This document shows positions 35,594 to 48,710 of a stretch of 64,000 nucleotides of DNA, in pieces. The notes under the pieces are model-generated. The model worked only from the letters and a program-made list of their open reading frames with translations, had not been told where the DNA came from and made no database searches. How positions within the stretch are numbered: the first letter of the stretch is position 1; every line of letters starts with the position of its first letter. A program made the position numbers and the translations under genes. This DNA is from Parapristionchus giblindavisi (Eukaryota > Nematoda > Chromadorea > Rhabditida > Diplogasteridae), in contig CALSFV010000283.1 of assembly GCA_943737045.1 (NCBI GenBank), forward strand, positions 270,501 to 334,500, read 5' to 3'.

Positions 35594-37626
35594 CTACAGT
35601 GGGGACGTGTGAAGATCGAGTGCTGATGGGAAGGGGGAGGAGGCACTGTAAACGTCAAAGATACTTGGGCGAGATGTGGATGTGGGTGACACAAGTATAA
35701 GTGGAAAAGAAATCAATAATATTTATGAACGAGTGATGTACCGAAATCAATATCACCTTGAATGAAATACTGCCTAACACGCATTAGTCTAAGCTTAAAA
35801 CAAAGTGGCCTAGCAATGAAGTACGCTTGAGAACTACCAAGAAAACCTATGCACCACTAGCAAATCAAACACGCGAGCATGAACAACAATCAGACAAACA
35901 ACAGCTATGAACGAGACTGGGAAGGAGATCGAGATAGAGAGAAGATAGAAGAGACTGAGGTCGATTGAACGGAGCGAGAGGGTAGATCACCCAATCTTGT
36001 CCCCTACTCTGTTCTCTTGCAATCGATCGATAACGCTGTCTATCTCGATTCGATTACGAAAACATCGAGGGTCACGACTGTAGTCTTGTTTCAAATGCAC
36101 ATTTGCTATTATGGTCAAGAGATCGAGCAAATGGTCTTTGATCTTTGATCTTATTCAATCAATATATCAATACATTATTAAACAATGCCAAATTAGAGAA
36201 TATGTGAAGAGAGAGTGTGGGGATCGGAGAGAGCATAGTCTGATCTCAGACATAAACATGTACATAGGAGGCGTCTAATCGATATGGATAGGGAATAGGT
36301 ATACATGACTAAATTACATAGGAATAGGTTGGAATACGGAAGATTTCACTTGATTCAAACGGGTATCCAAGCTAAATATGAATGGCCTATGGTCATACTT
36401 TCTTATAGACAAGAAAAAAAGGTGAAACTGAGATTGAACTTAAAAAAGCGGAGAATCACAAATTTAGAATATTATTGAGAGAGGCTAGAGAACAAAATGA
36501 AAAGGTCAATGATCACGTTTAAAATGGGGCTGATGGAGGACTAGACAACAACAACAATATGCAAATGAGCAAAGAAAGTTCAAAGATAGGTCATATATCC
36601 GATAATCATAAGAAAACAAGAGGGAGAGCGAGAGAGGGAGAGGGAGAGGGAGAGAAGGAGAGGGAGAGAAGGAGAGGGAGAGGGGGAGAGAGGGAGAGAA
36701 GGAGAGGGAGAGGGGGAGAGAGGGAGAGAAGGAGAGGGAGAGATGAAGAGGGAGAGAAGGAGAGGGAGAGATGAAGAGGGAGAGAAGGAGAGGGAGAGAT
36801 GGAGAGGGAGAGAAGGAGAGGGAGAGATGGAGAGGGAGAGAGGGAGAGAGGTAGAGAGGGAGAGGGAGAGAGGGAGAGAGGTAGAGAGGGAGAGGGAAAC
36901 CAGACGAAGATAGGCATAGAGTGATCCAAGGGACTGGACAAATTTTTAAGCAAAGGCAGAAGAAAAGCCAAAATAACATGAACAACAACATAGTGAAAAA
37001 AGGCGGGACAGATTCCGAGACAGGAGGGAACCGATTGGACAGATTAGTAAACAATTATGGATCATGTCTTTCTTTCTCTGACCTCTCTCTCACGCTTCCT
37101 CACATTCTCTCATATCTACACAGTCTCTACTCTGATCAAAGAACGATCACTCACGGCGTGGGAAGAATTCGTGGTTAGAACATGCTAGAGAAAGAGGAAG
37201 ACGGTGAGAGAAGACGCGAAAGGAAAGAGATAGACAACGAGAATATTTCTTGGCACTGTGCCAAGAACGTGCTATAACATTGATATTGAAACAACTTTAT
37301 CAGCGTGTTAATCATTGTTTCGTAGCTGGGGTGCCATGAGATATCGCCATTCCTTACTATTGTGCGTGAATTGATTCTAAGCTCACTGCGCTACTGTAAC
37401 TTTATACGATTTCGTCTCTAGTGTTGGATTACTGTAACTGTCGTAGTTTACGTTTCCGTACTGTAAACCAATCAATAGCTGTGACTGTATTGTACCCTGT
37501 TTATTGATATAATAATAATAATTTATGCATTACAAGGATAAATTATAATAGCGAATAATTGATATCGTAAGAATTACATAAAATACGATGCCACAACTTA
37601 GGTAGCAAAGAAAGAACAATTAATTA
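35594..37626. other. Gene-free part of the copy 3 insertion, with a GA-rich tract
   Basis: Nothing protein-like is seen. The segment 36618-36898 is an irregular run of GAGAGG and GAGAAG units. The sequence around 35930-36300 has scattered GAGAGA. Upstream sequences of the - strand membrane-protein gene would lie at 35600-36000, but no promoter motif is convincing. Confidence 0.5.
36618..36898. repeat. GA-rich simple repeat (GAGAGG/GAGAAG)
   Basis: About 280 bases of purine-only hexamers with occasional T. Frames rich in Arg-Glu or Ser-Pro-Leu across it are artefacts. Related tracts: 59735-59803 and 61805-61858. Confidence 0.85.
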
Positions 37627-37917
37627 TTACATTTCGAGTAACGACAAATTTATACATTTCCGGAAAGATTTAACTGAGGGGCAGATAATAGAATTATTAC
37701 TAAGTTTATTCCAATTACTAACAACACGATTTGATATGAAGTTCGAGAAGCGAGTAGATTTAGCATTGTGTTTACGATATTGGAATGCGTGTCTGCGGGA
37801 AGATCTAGTATTTATAGAGGGAATAAAGAAAGAAGGATTGTCAAGATCAATAAGTCCATGTGTAGCTTTATAGGTAAAACAACGATATAGTAACAAAGCA
37901 ATCCGTAATTTCATCAA
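37627..37917 (-). mobile_element. 5'-truncated non-LTR retrotransposon, C-terminal end of reverse transcriptase
   Basis: A 96-residue open frame reads FTYKATHGLIDLDNP, TRSSRRHAFQYR, FSNFISNRVVSNWNKLSN and SVKSFRKCINLSL. This order (a YK.HGL.D block, an R.RR.. block, a WN.L motif and a final SV.SFK.. block) is the familiar tail of Jockey/CR1-type reverse transcriptases. The rest of the enzyme is missing. Beyond the stop, toward lower coordinates, a short TTATTATTAT tract (37500-37518) looks like the simple-repeat tail of such elements. Confidence 0.6.
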
Positions 37918-38835
37918 TCAATATATTCCAGATGATCTACTGGACTGTCTACCAGTGTCTCGTCGATCAAATTATCGATTCATGATCAATCGTAGCCTTC
38001 GTAGTCATCTTTGCATACTGTAAACATCGTCGGAATCGATCCAAGTTCTGGAAGACATTCTATTCCTCAAATAACTTCAAGCTGTAAGATATTCCCTGAT
38101 TTTGCTTCATTCTAGATTATGCTTCAGAGTGCCCAAATATTTTTACATCGAAACAAAGCGTTTGCCCTTCATTTTTTTGTCGGAATAGTTGATTACTGTT
38201 GTATTGCTAGTGAAAACTGTCGCCACCCCCGTATACTGTATGAGTATACCATTTATTGATTGATCCGTCGTAGATTATTCATTACATCGATTTATTGATC
38301 GATTCGATGATTGACCCCTATATCGATTTCTCCTCTGATTGTGTATGTTTTACTGATTCGGTGTAATAAAGGCAATATCGATTGATTTCATGTGAACTGT
38401 CCTCCATCCTAGTCTTCATCTCATCATTTTGTTCCTATTTTTGAATTGTAGAAAGATATATAAGAAGAAAAGATAAAGACGTTACTGATAACTTGTGGAG
38501 AAAATCCTCACAAGAGCTCACAACTACAGTATATGAAAACGAAATCTTTATTATCTTCATACGACTGAAGGGGCATAATACGGCATGAATCAAGCGTTTA
38601 GGGAAGTCGTCTGTGCGGGTCTGTATAATATTTGTGAAATACAGAGAATTGTACTCTTTAAAATAATCTATGTAAGATAAATACATAAATGGAAATAAAT
38701 AAATAAATGCAAATAAACATACTTACAGTCGATGACGTCACTGTCGGCACAGATCGACGCCGACTACGAATCGGCCATGACGGCTATCTATCAAAACGAG
38801 ATGAAGGAGGCGGAGAAGATGATGGCAAAGAAGAG

Positions 38836-39165
38836 GTACGGTAGTCGTGTAGTGAGGATACGGTATGGGAAGAGGTTACGGTAGCCGAATACTGAGGATA
38901 TGGTATGGGAAGTGGTTACGGTAGTCGTGTACTGAGGATACGGTATGCGGGTATGGGAAGTGGGTACGGTAGTCATGTACTAAGGATACGGTATGGGAAG
39001 TGGGTACGGTAGTCGTGTACCGAGGATACGGTATGGGGCATGGGAAGTGGTTACGGTAGCCGTATTTTGAGGATACGGTATGCAGTTGGGGAAGTAGGTA
39101 CGGTAGCGGTGTACTGAGGTTACGGTATGCGGGTATGGGAAGTGGATACGGTAGCCTTGTAGGAT
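38836..39165. repeat. Intron 25 minisatellite in copy 3
   Basis: About eight units of the same 40-48 bp repeat begin at the E25 donor and are followed by ATT tracts at 39174-39194 and 39240-39325. Confidence 0.75.
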
Positions 39166-39240
39166 TTTGCTCTTATTATTATTATTATTATTATGTCCTT
39201 GATTGAGAATTTACCAAAATATTGGTTTTTGTTGTAATTA

Positions 39241-39273
<33 letters not shown>

Positions 39274-39893
39274 ATAATAATTATATAATAATAATTATTA
39301 TTATTTATTATTATTATTATTATACTGATCATTGGCATTGTTACAGGGAGAATCAGGAGGTGACGCCATCGTCGGCAAATGCGAGGGAGATCGATGATCT
39401 AACAAGGTGAGCGGATTATTGATTTATTGAGTTATCGATTTATCGATTCGAATTCATAGCCAATCAATGATCACTTGGATTTATCGTATCGTAACTACAC
39501 TAACTCTTTATAATCATAGTTTACACCCGAGCTAATTTGGCACTCTCCGCTTTGGCAACACTCTCTCGCTTTCTTTGTTTACGAGAGATCGTTGCCAGAG
39601 TGGAGATGAAAATTGTTTCTTTCAAAAGTAATAATTATGATTATGATATACATAGTCTTGCCTCTCTCTTTGTAGTGCAAAATGCTTGAATTTTTTTACG
39701 AAATTTTAATTCTTGACTGTTTTTTTCTAGATACATTCGACGTCTTCGCGTGGTGAAACTGCATCATGGTGACTCTTCTGAGGAAGAAGAAGAGGAGGAA
39801 GTTCCCTCGACTACCGCCGCGTCATCTAGCGCCAGCGCCAATCCCGCCCCGCCCGACAACATCCCCACCATGCCCAGACTAGTGTTCGATTAG

Positions 39894-41230
39894 GCCACGC
39901 CCACTTACAGTACTCCTTCTTATCCTACCGTAACCAACCGTTTGCACTGTACAATAGCGTTCAGCGAGTTTGAATGATCGTGCATATTTCTGTTTTTTTA
40001 AGTAGGAAAATTATTTATTTAATGTATGTTTGTGTGTTTGTGCAGGCCCTCTTACCTTTTCTTTACACGTTTATTAGCCCAGTTTGATCACTTCTCGCTC
40101 CCGTTACTCACAGCGAAGCTCCACCCACAAAACTGTTTCTAGTCATTATTTGTGTGTGCGGCGACGTGCAAGCACTCTTTGTGTGACTTCTTCCCGGCTC
40201 TGGCTCTGGCTCCGGTTCTTGATCCGGCTCCGGTTGCACACAACTCCCGAAGCGCATTATTACTGATGATTTGTTTACCTTATTGATTTATATCAAGCCT
40301 ATCCAATATATAGATTTTTATGCCCAATTTTGCTCCACCCCCTTTACCCGTGGTTGGCTCATTCTTATTGTCTTGATTACGAGTTTCGGTAATAATAAAG
40401 CCTGATTTTATGGTGGATGAAACGTGTATTGTCGCTAAAAAAGGAATGAAAAGATAGATTACAGTGGTCCGAAAAAGGGATGAGTACGGTAGCCATATGA
40501 AAGGATGTTTTTCCTGCGTTTTTGCATATTTTGCGAGAAAAAAGAGGGTTTCACTAATTTTTTTTTTGCTTTTATTTCTTATTCGGACGAGATGCCTTTA
40601 AAATTTGATCTTTGATGTCTGTGTTTCGATCGAGAAGTGTGTCAAAAGCACCCATCTTTGCTGTGGGGGGGGGGGACTAATCCCAATTTGTAATGTCTCT
40701 CATAAGTGCATAAGTGAGTTCGGTGAGAAGTGATCAAAATTAATATTTATCTAATTAAAAATGATATTTATTTAATTTTCACTGCTCTGTTCAAAGTGCG
40801 CTTCGTCCATCGCCCCACCCGCATCTTTCACGTTGCAAACATTTCATATACTCATTATCTTTTGCCAGTTCAGTGATAAATGTGATAAAAAAATTGAATA
40901 TAATAATATTCTTGTAATTAATCATATGATTATTTATTATATTCTTATTGTTGATTCATCCTGCAGTGTTAGAGAATCTAGGATGATTGCATATTACGAT
41001 ATTAATTAATCTGTTTCCATTTAAGTGAGCTAATTTGAAACTCTGCGCTCTGGCCACACTCGCTCGCGTTCGTTGCCTGCGAGAGAACATTGGCAGAGCG
41101 GAGAATCAAATGAGCTAGGATGTGCCTTCACGAACAGATGCAAACAATAGATGAAAAGAGTCTCCGTTTTGGATGAATAATGCCAAAATTCGTGAATATT
41201 AACAAAAATATATATCTAAAAAATGCTTAG
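39894..41230. other. Copy 3 3'UTR, poly(A) signal and spacer
   Basis: The AATAAA at 40394-40399 ends a 3'UTR like that of copy 1. The spacer carries the post-UTR block, a roughly 150-bp unit (about 40735-40880) and a hairpin MITE of the CTCTGGC family at about 41043-41110. The 41160-41230 stretch matches the intron before E13 of the functional gene (6540-6611), showing that copy 4 begins further upstream than the others. Confidence 0.6.
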
Positions 41231-42331
41231 GTGCTCACTCCAATCGGTTCGCGTCCGCTCGTAAACGCCGTCTACGATGATCACCGAGTGGTGGGTACTT
41301 GATCTTTGATCTTTGAACTTTGATCCCTATAAAAATACGCTAGTTCAGCCATCTCTTCTCATTTTGTTTTACGTTTCAAATTGCATTCAATCAAAATTAA
41401 TATTTGTCTAATAAAAAATTAATATTTATTTAATTATCACTGTGCTTTTCAAAGTGCTTTTCGTCTATCGCCCCACCTGCATCTTCCATGTTTCACACAC
41501 TTCATATACTCGTTGCCTAATTCTTTTGCCCAATTCCATATTACTTTTATAACTGAAAAACAATTGACCTAATTATTGAAATGATCATTGTGATCTTTGA
41601 TCTTTACTATTTTATTTTTGATCTTTAATCTTTGATCTTTGATCTTTGTAGGATGAGAACGGATGGGCAGAGTGCGCGCCGGCGCTGTATCACCGTGCAG
41701 TGTAAGTGATTATCGGTTAATTTTTTTTGCAAACATTGATCTCATAGGTCGAATAGCTAGGTTAGGTTATTGGTTTTCAAAGTCCGGTCAGGTTTTTCGA
41801 TTTTCTGCAAATTTTGGCTCAAAATTCTGCCAGGTTTTTTCGATTTTGTGAAATTTTGGCTCAAAATCAGGTGAGGCTGGTAATGTAATATACCTTTCGA
41901 CCTATGATTGATAGTCTGCCTACAGTACATTACTTACACGGTGTGCCAGTCTGCCTTTTTCGCTCTCCTAGGATTAATGTAGACCTATATTTATCGATTT
42001 AAAAAAAATTGGGTATTTATTGATTGATTGCAGACCCTAACTTCCGGTTCGGGCGCTCGAGAACCCGGCTCTCCTCTCAGCACCATCCATGTCTACCCGG
42101 AAGAGGTACTGTTGTAGTTTGATCTCACTGATCTTTGTAGTTTGATCTTTCTCATCTTTGTAGTTTGATCTCTCTGATCTTTGTAGTTTGAATCCAATCT
42201 TATACTTGCAGAGCACCAGCACCTATACGTCGCAGTCGATTTCGGGCGAGGGTCAGTGGATTTACTTACTTTATGAACTAATTAAATTAATAATATTAAT
42301 AGATATGTAAGTATGCATGCACATTTTTTGA

Positions 42332-42638
42332 AAGGTGGTGTCCCACGAATATTTTCGTGAACAAACTGTGAAGACAGAAAGGTAGCAAAAGATATTCTAC
42401 ATAAAGTACACTATTTAATTTATGATGATTCAGCATATTGATTGCTAGAAACATAAATGAACTAAAATTGAGTAAATTCGGCAATAGGTTTCGAACATGC
42501 GTCAAACGGGTAATGAGTCTGAACGTTTGCCACTGTGCTATGGGACATATGGGTGGTTGTGCTAACTTTTTGCATATCACTTTGCATTCCCACAAGAGGG
42601 GTGTAATGATTTACATGAACATTCGCGGGCCACCATCT
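42332..42638 (-). mobile_element. Family T MITE in copy 4
   Basis: This is an inverted copy of the element at 54385: it begins AAGGTGGTGTCCCACGAATA and ends GAACATTCGCGGGCCACCAT with TTAA at 42639-42642. The interior contains the complement of the same tRNA-like A and B boxes (TTTCGAACATGCGTC, TTTGCCACTGTGCTATGGG). Copies 1, 2, 3 and 5 lack it at this place, so it arrived after copy 4 formed. Confidence 0.65.
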
Positions 42639-45600
42639 TTAAATAAATAAGTTAGCTAATAATGTGCCCTATGGTGTTTCGGCCGCTACGTCTATGAATT
42701 TGTAAAAACTGCAATAACGGAAGATCAAAAGAAAATAATTGAAGAAGTTTGTATTCCAGCGATGCCCGATTTCGCTTCTTCCGAAGACAACGCGACTCCA
42801 CCATCTACTACAGCTCCGGACGAGGATGTATGTTGATTGATTAATTAATTAATTATATTAATTATGTTATATTATATTACGTTATTAAATATTATATTAC
42901 GTTATTAACGTGGGCCACTGCACATTCTACGAGCAGCGCCACGTGACTGTGCCATAATAGGCTAAAATATTTCTTTCATGACGAAATGTATAAAAAATTT
43001 GCTGCTCTGTTGCCAATGCTGTCAGCCATATTTACACGAAATGCTGTCAATGAAATCGTAAGAAAACTATACGTGGGCGAATGAAGATTCTACAAGCAGC
43101 GCGCAAAAAACTCTTTTGTGACTCAATTTTTAAAACTGCTTCTATTTGGCCTATGCAGCCAGGCTGGTCAAGGTACCGCTCATGGCGTGGCAGAAAAAAA
43201 GGTAAAGCGAAAGAGAGAGCACACAAAAATGAGAGAGCTCAGACGGTTAAAGTATACCATACTGTACTTTCTCTCTGTCTCTGTGTTGGAGAAACGCTGT
43301 GCGGACAAATAAATGTAATTAAATATAATAATATTAATAGATGAAGTAGTATGCATGTACTTTGAAACCAAAGTTGTATAAAGCTATTGGAAGTATCAGT
43401 GTTTTCTTGTTTTCCACCGATTGATGCGGCATGAATGCGTCTGGTTTAGGTGTACATAACTGAGATAGAAAAATCGGTAAACAAATCAATAAACTACTCA
43501 ACAAACAAATTGATAAACAAATAGAACAATGAACTATTCAATATTTCAATATTTAATCAATTTTTTATTTCAGTCCCAGAATGATTCCGAAGACGAATAT
43601 CTCAAGACGCTCACTCGAGAGGAGGCCATCGGTAATTTATATCATTAATTATTTTTAAATTTTTAATTTTATTTTTATCTTATATTTCTGCTGATCGCTT
43701 TATCAGGTGCGGTGTGTGGTATATTTTGGTATGAGATCACCCTACACTAGTTTATCCGAGTTTGCTGTTCTGTAGTTTGCTTGCATATTGTGTGTAGTAG
43801 TGTTAAGCGATGGACCGCATAATTCCATCATTCAAGAAAGAAAAAAAACATTCCCAAATCCCAATTTTAATCATCCCTTCACAGAGTGTTTCATCGCTGA
43901 GTGTAGTTTGATCTTTGATCTCTGATCTCTGATTGTAATCAATTCCCTTCAGCGCTGACCACAATGTCGGAGGAGGAGATCATCGATCGAAGACGTAGCG
44001 AGGACCCGTTTGCCGGTCGAATACTCGATCCCATGACAGGTTCGGTTTTTGTAGTTTGATCTTTGATCTTTCGTAGTTTGATCTTTAATCTTTCGTAGTT
44101 TGATCATTGATCTGCCCTTGCAGCACTTCGGGCTAACACAACGGACAGCGAGTGGACGACCATTCGGCGTATGATGCGATCATCCGATGTAACTATTTCA
44201 TGTGTACCTTGATCTTTGATCTCCTGTACTTTGTAGTTTGATCTTTGTTTTCTTGCAGATCAGCTACTCCGACAATACGGAGGAGGAACTGTGCATGCAC
44301 GATCTGCGCCGATCTCGACCCGCGCCCGCAACGGAAGAAGAGGTAGATCATCGGCGATTTATTGATTTTTTTTGTCAATCGATAATTTGCTACTGATTGC
44401 TCGAGGCAGTTTGATTAAAGGATTTACGGATTCAGTGAAAAATCACAGTGTGACGTTGTTTTGTTTTGCATGAGAAATGAGTGTGCGGAGTCGATAATTC
44501 GATAAGTGGGCGGAGTCTAAACGATTTTTGTAAATGTTCAAATGTAATATTGATTGCAGAGTGAGGATAACGGTGCGTGGTTGACGGTGCAAGTGGACAC
44601 CAGTGGTCTGCCGTTTGCCAACGACTCTTACTGGAAGGACAAACGGTTCATTCGACCGAGGTACTACGGTATCGGGTTGGGGAGGGTTGGGGGCGGAGCC
44701 TGTTCTTTTGGGTACGGTCATAGGTCATCGGTTCATTCGGCCGAGGTACCCATATCTTGAGGGTTATCTTTGAAGTTTAAAATTTTGAATTTTGAATTTT
44801 TCGAGTACCCGCGCACGGTTTGTCTCAAAATGTGGAACGTAAAAATTACTATTTAAGCGAGAAATAACTTTTTCCCCTAACTAGCAAATCGACCCTCGAT
44901 ATTTCGAATTACAAATAAGCTCTGAATAGACTTTTAGAAGTTCCTAAAAATTGTCTATTCCATCTCGAGTATTCTTTCCGTTTTGCGGGTGTTGTCATTT
45001 ATCCTTTTCTACACAGGAAACTGGAGCGACAGCAGTCGTCAGTGGCAGTGGATCAGGCGGCGCAACTGCGACGAGCCCGGATCGCCCTTCAACTCGTGCG
45101 AACCATGGCCGACGGAAAGGTAGGCTACTTATTATTATTATTATTATTATTTTTTTAAAAGTTCACACCTTAAAACTAATATTTATAGTGCATGTAATCC
45201 TATATTTGTACATCTCATTTATTCATTCGTTTACCCTAATTTTTATTATTTTTTGAAATTTTAAACAACTTTGCGACAAAAAACAATGCACAAATACTTT
45301 AAATAGTTTTTTTTATGCTGGAACATAATGATTGTTACATATTAAGTAGGATTCGTATAGGAAAATGGTGGGATACTTGGTTTAGCATGCCGTGCGAATT
45401 CATAAAATTCCACCAACTTTTCCACTGGAAATTAAATTCGGGTGGGTGTGGACACAAACATTTCATGTTTGATTGAATTTTGGCTAAATCGGGTTTGTCG
45501 GGTGCTAAAACCAATGTGGGTTATTGCCGCTAGCGGCAATGTCGCCAACGTATGATTCCACCCGCATCATTCCTGTTGCACACATGTTATAACTATAAAT

Positions 45601-45648
45601 AGCAATGCCACTTATTGGTACAGTCCAAACTGTGGAAAACACAATACA

Positions 45649-45849
45649 CTCTGGAAATTTCTCCCCGCGGGGCACCCTGTCTAAGCCCTCTACCCCGCGG
45701 GACACCCTGCCTTTAGTTTCCTCGCGGGGCACCCTGTTGCTCACCCCGCGGGGCACCCTGTCTAAACAAGCCACCCCGCGGGGCACCCTGTCATTTCAGA
45801 GACTCAACAAGCTGCCCCGCAGGGTGCCCCGCGGGGAAAATTTCCAGAG
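45649..45849. mobile_element. 201-bp MITE built of CCCCGCGGGG repeats, copy 4 only
   Basis: The ends CTCTGGAAATTTCTCCCCG and its inverse CGGGGAAAATTTCCAGAG bracket five direct CCGCGGGGCACCCTG units and two inverted ones. The GC content is far above the surroundings. The same intron in copy 1 reads across the site uninterrupted. Confidence 0.6.
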
Positions 45850-48189
45850 CATTTATCTAGTCAGCGCGAGACGTAGCCGCAGGCAGAACATAAGGCACAT
45901 GTTTTGCTAAACTATATTTGTATATACATAAGTTTACATTTAAAATGCGTGCCAACATGTACATGTATTAATATTATTAATTTAACTGTAAGTGCGGAAG
46001 AGTAGTCAAGTGGACATGGGGAAGTTGCTCGCCTAATTTCTTATTCTTTCGTCTTTGGGAGATTTTTCTTCGTTCAAGAGAACAGTCGAGCTCGAATTTG
46101 GTGATTGAAATATACGAAACATTGTTATCGTCTATTAGGAATTGACATTCTTTACCGAATTCAAAAATTTCCACCAGAATCTTTCCTGTTTCACGCATGT
46201 GTCATTAATAGTGCCATTTATTGGTTCAATGATGCATCCTTTGACTATTTTAAATTTTGACTAATTTTTCCGCTCTGGCAAAGCTATCTCGTATTTTTCC
46301 GTCTTTGGGAAATTTTTTTACGTTCAAGAAAACAGTCGAGCTCGAATTTGGTGATTGAAAGGCATGAAACTCACGAAAACGTTGGTATCGTCAGTTAGGC
46401 CTTGACATTCTTTAACGAATTCATAAAAATCCCAAAATTCCACCAGTAGCTTTCCTGTTTCACACTTCTATCATTAGCCATGTCATTTAGTGGTTCAGGG
46501 ATCGACATAAGAAATTACCTCAAGGGATACCCCGATTTACTTTGAAACACTCCGCTCTGGCAACGCTCGTTCGCTTTATTTCTCTGCGAGAGAGTGTTGC
46601 CAGAGCTGATATTTTAAATTAGGTTGAGGTGTAGCTTCAAGGACATCAATACTGTCTATAGTGCATTATTTTTTGAAATCTTTTTTTGTTGCTAATAGTT
46701 AACTTTTGCGAAAGATATCGAAACCCTATCCTGGGACCATCACTGGTTGGCGGAGTCTTGCTGCATCGATTGATCGATATATTGATTGATTGACTAGTTG
46801 TAGATATATTGATTGATTGATTGATTGATCGAATATTGATTGATTGATTTATTGATTCGATATATTGATATATTGATTGCTCCAATCGCAGGTTCTCTCA
46901 AACGCAAAGGACATGTAGGACGGTGCGGTGTTGAGGAAGACGCTGGAGATGTTCGACTTCACCCAACCAGTGCAGTCGGTTGAGCAGGACCCCGTGGCGA
47001 AGAAGGCTGAAGAGGTGAGTGTAGTTTGTAGTTTGTAGTCTTTGATCTTTGCTCTTTGTAGTTTGATATTTCTTCTACGTCTGTGATCGTAGCTTGACTG
47101 TAGTTTGATCTTGATCTCTCTCGACCACACTCTAATTTCGTCTAATACTATTAATCACACACTCTTATCAAATGTACAAAACGGCTTTAAAAAAGATAAA
47201 TACATAAATATAAAAATAAACAAATGCAAATAAACCTGAACCTGAAACCCTTCGCATTGAATGCTGCCACCGTACCAACACCGAAAGCGCCTTGAACGAC
47301 GGAAATCGATTCTATCCATTTTCTGCCCTTTTACATATCACTCCTTCTCAATATATTTGAAGGAATAAATAAGTAAATAAATAAATTTAAAAAAAAATAA
47401 ATGGAAATGGTCGTACGTTGCAGTCGATGACGTCACTGTCGGCACAGATCGATGCCGACTACGAATCGGCCATGACGGCCATCTATCAAAACGAGATGCA
47501 GGAGGCAGAGAAGATGATGGCTAAGAAGAGGTACGGCACAGCGTTCTCATGACTTTCAAAGCAAGAACGACCGCTCAACATACAAACTCTCTCGAATACA
47601 ATGGTCTCTCCTTTGTCTTGCTTTGGAAGAAAAATGGCTTGGACCAGAATACTGTGACGGTAGTCGTGTACTGAGGATACGGTATGCTTTAGGGGAAGTG
47701 GGTACGGTAGCCGTGCACTGAGGATACGGCATGCGGTAGGGGAAGTGGGTACGGTAGCCGTATAGGATGTTCCTCTTATTATTATGTCCTTGATTTAGAA
47801 TTTACAAAATAGTAGTTTTTCGTAATTATTAATAATAATAATAATAATAATTTATCTTATCAGCACATTAAATGCAGAAGGGGCCAAAACAGGGGGAATC
47901 TTCTTATCCACAAGATTTATCCTTTCGTCTCTGAGAGAATTGATCTCCATTCAAGAAAACGGCAGCATATGATACTTGATTAGAATAATCAAATAACCCA
48001 CGAAAACTTTACGTTGCTCGTCCAATCGGCCTGCTTGACAAGGTGGAAATACAGCTCCTGACTTTCCAAAGTCTGCTAGGAGGGGACTCAACTGTTGGTC
48101 CCTTTCTCTTGATGGAATAGGCGAGTGTAGTCGAGAGTAGTGAGAGAACAGTCCAACCGACCGAACCGCAGAGAGAAAAGGCAGAAGAA

Positions 48190-48309
<120 letters not shown>

Positions 48310-48710
48310 CTAATCATTGGTATTGTTACAGGAAAAATCAGGAGGTGACGCCTTCGTCGGCAAATGCGAGGGAAATCGATGATCTAACAAGGTAAGCGGA
48401 TTATTGATTTATTGATTTATCAATTGATTTATTGATTTATCAAAATTTATTATAATCATGATAAACTTTTGCAGTAATGCAACTCAAAATGCTTAAATAA
48501 AATCAATCAATAGTTGAATATATTTTAAGTAAAATATTTTCTCTAGATACATTCGACGTCTTCGCAGTGGCGGAACTGCATCATGGTGACTCTTCTGAGG
48601 AAGAAGAAGAGGAGGAAGTTCCCTCGACTACCGCCGCGTCATCTAGCGCCAGCGCCAATCCCGCCCCGCCCGACAACATCCCCACTATGCCCAGACTCGT
48701 CTTCGATTAG

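Larger units (their letters stand above)
23463..39893 (+). pseudogene. Array copy 3: E15-E27 duplicate, heavily damaged and expanded
   Basis: Exons: E15 23463-23534, E16 23691-23730, E17 24091-24159, E18 24946-24987, E19 25100-25185, E20 25291-25355, E21 25447-25530, E22 25748-25848, E23 27448-27550, E24 32068-32190, E25 38729-38835, E26 39347-39406, E27 39731-39893. E17 has one extra base giving TGA at 24150; E18 has lost 16 bases; E19 has lost one base; E22 has TAA at 25778-25780 and TAG at 25814-25816. E13 and E14 are absent. E23 to E27 remain open. The introns hold a palindrome, the 32-bp satellite and a 6.2-kb insertion with another gene, so the copy spans 16 kb against about 6 kb for the others. 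Confidence 0.8.

Noticed and set aside
36506..37054. 182-codon Ser-Pro-Leu frame and RERERR frames
   Set aside because: They follow the GA-rich simple repeat; reading frame and composition come from the repeat.
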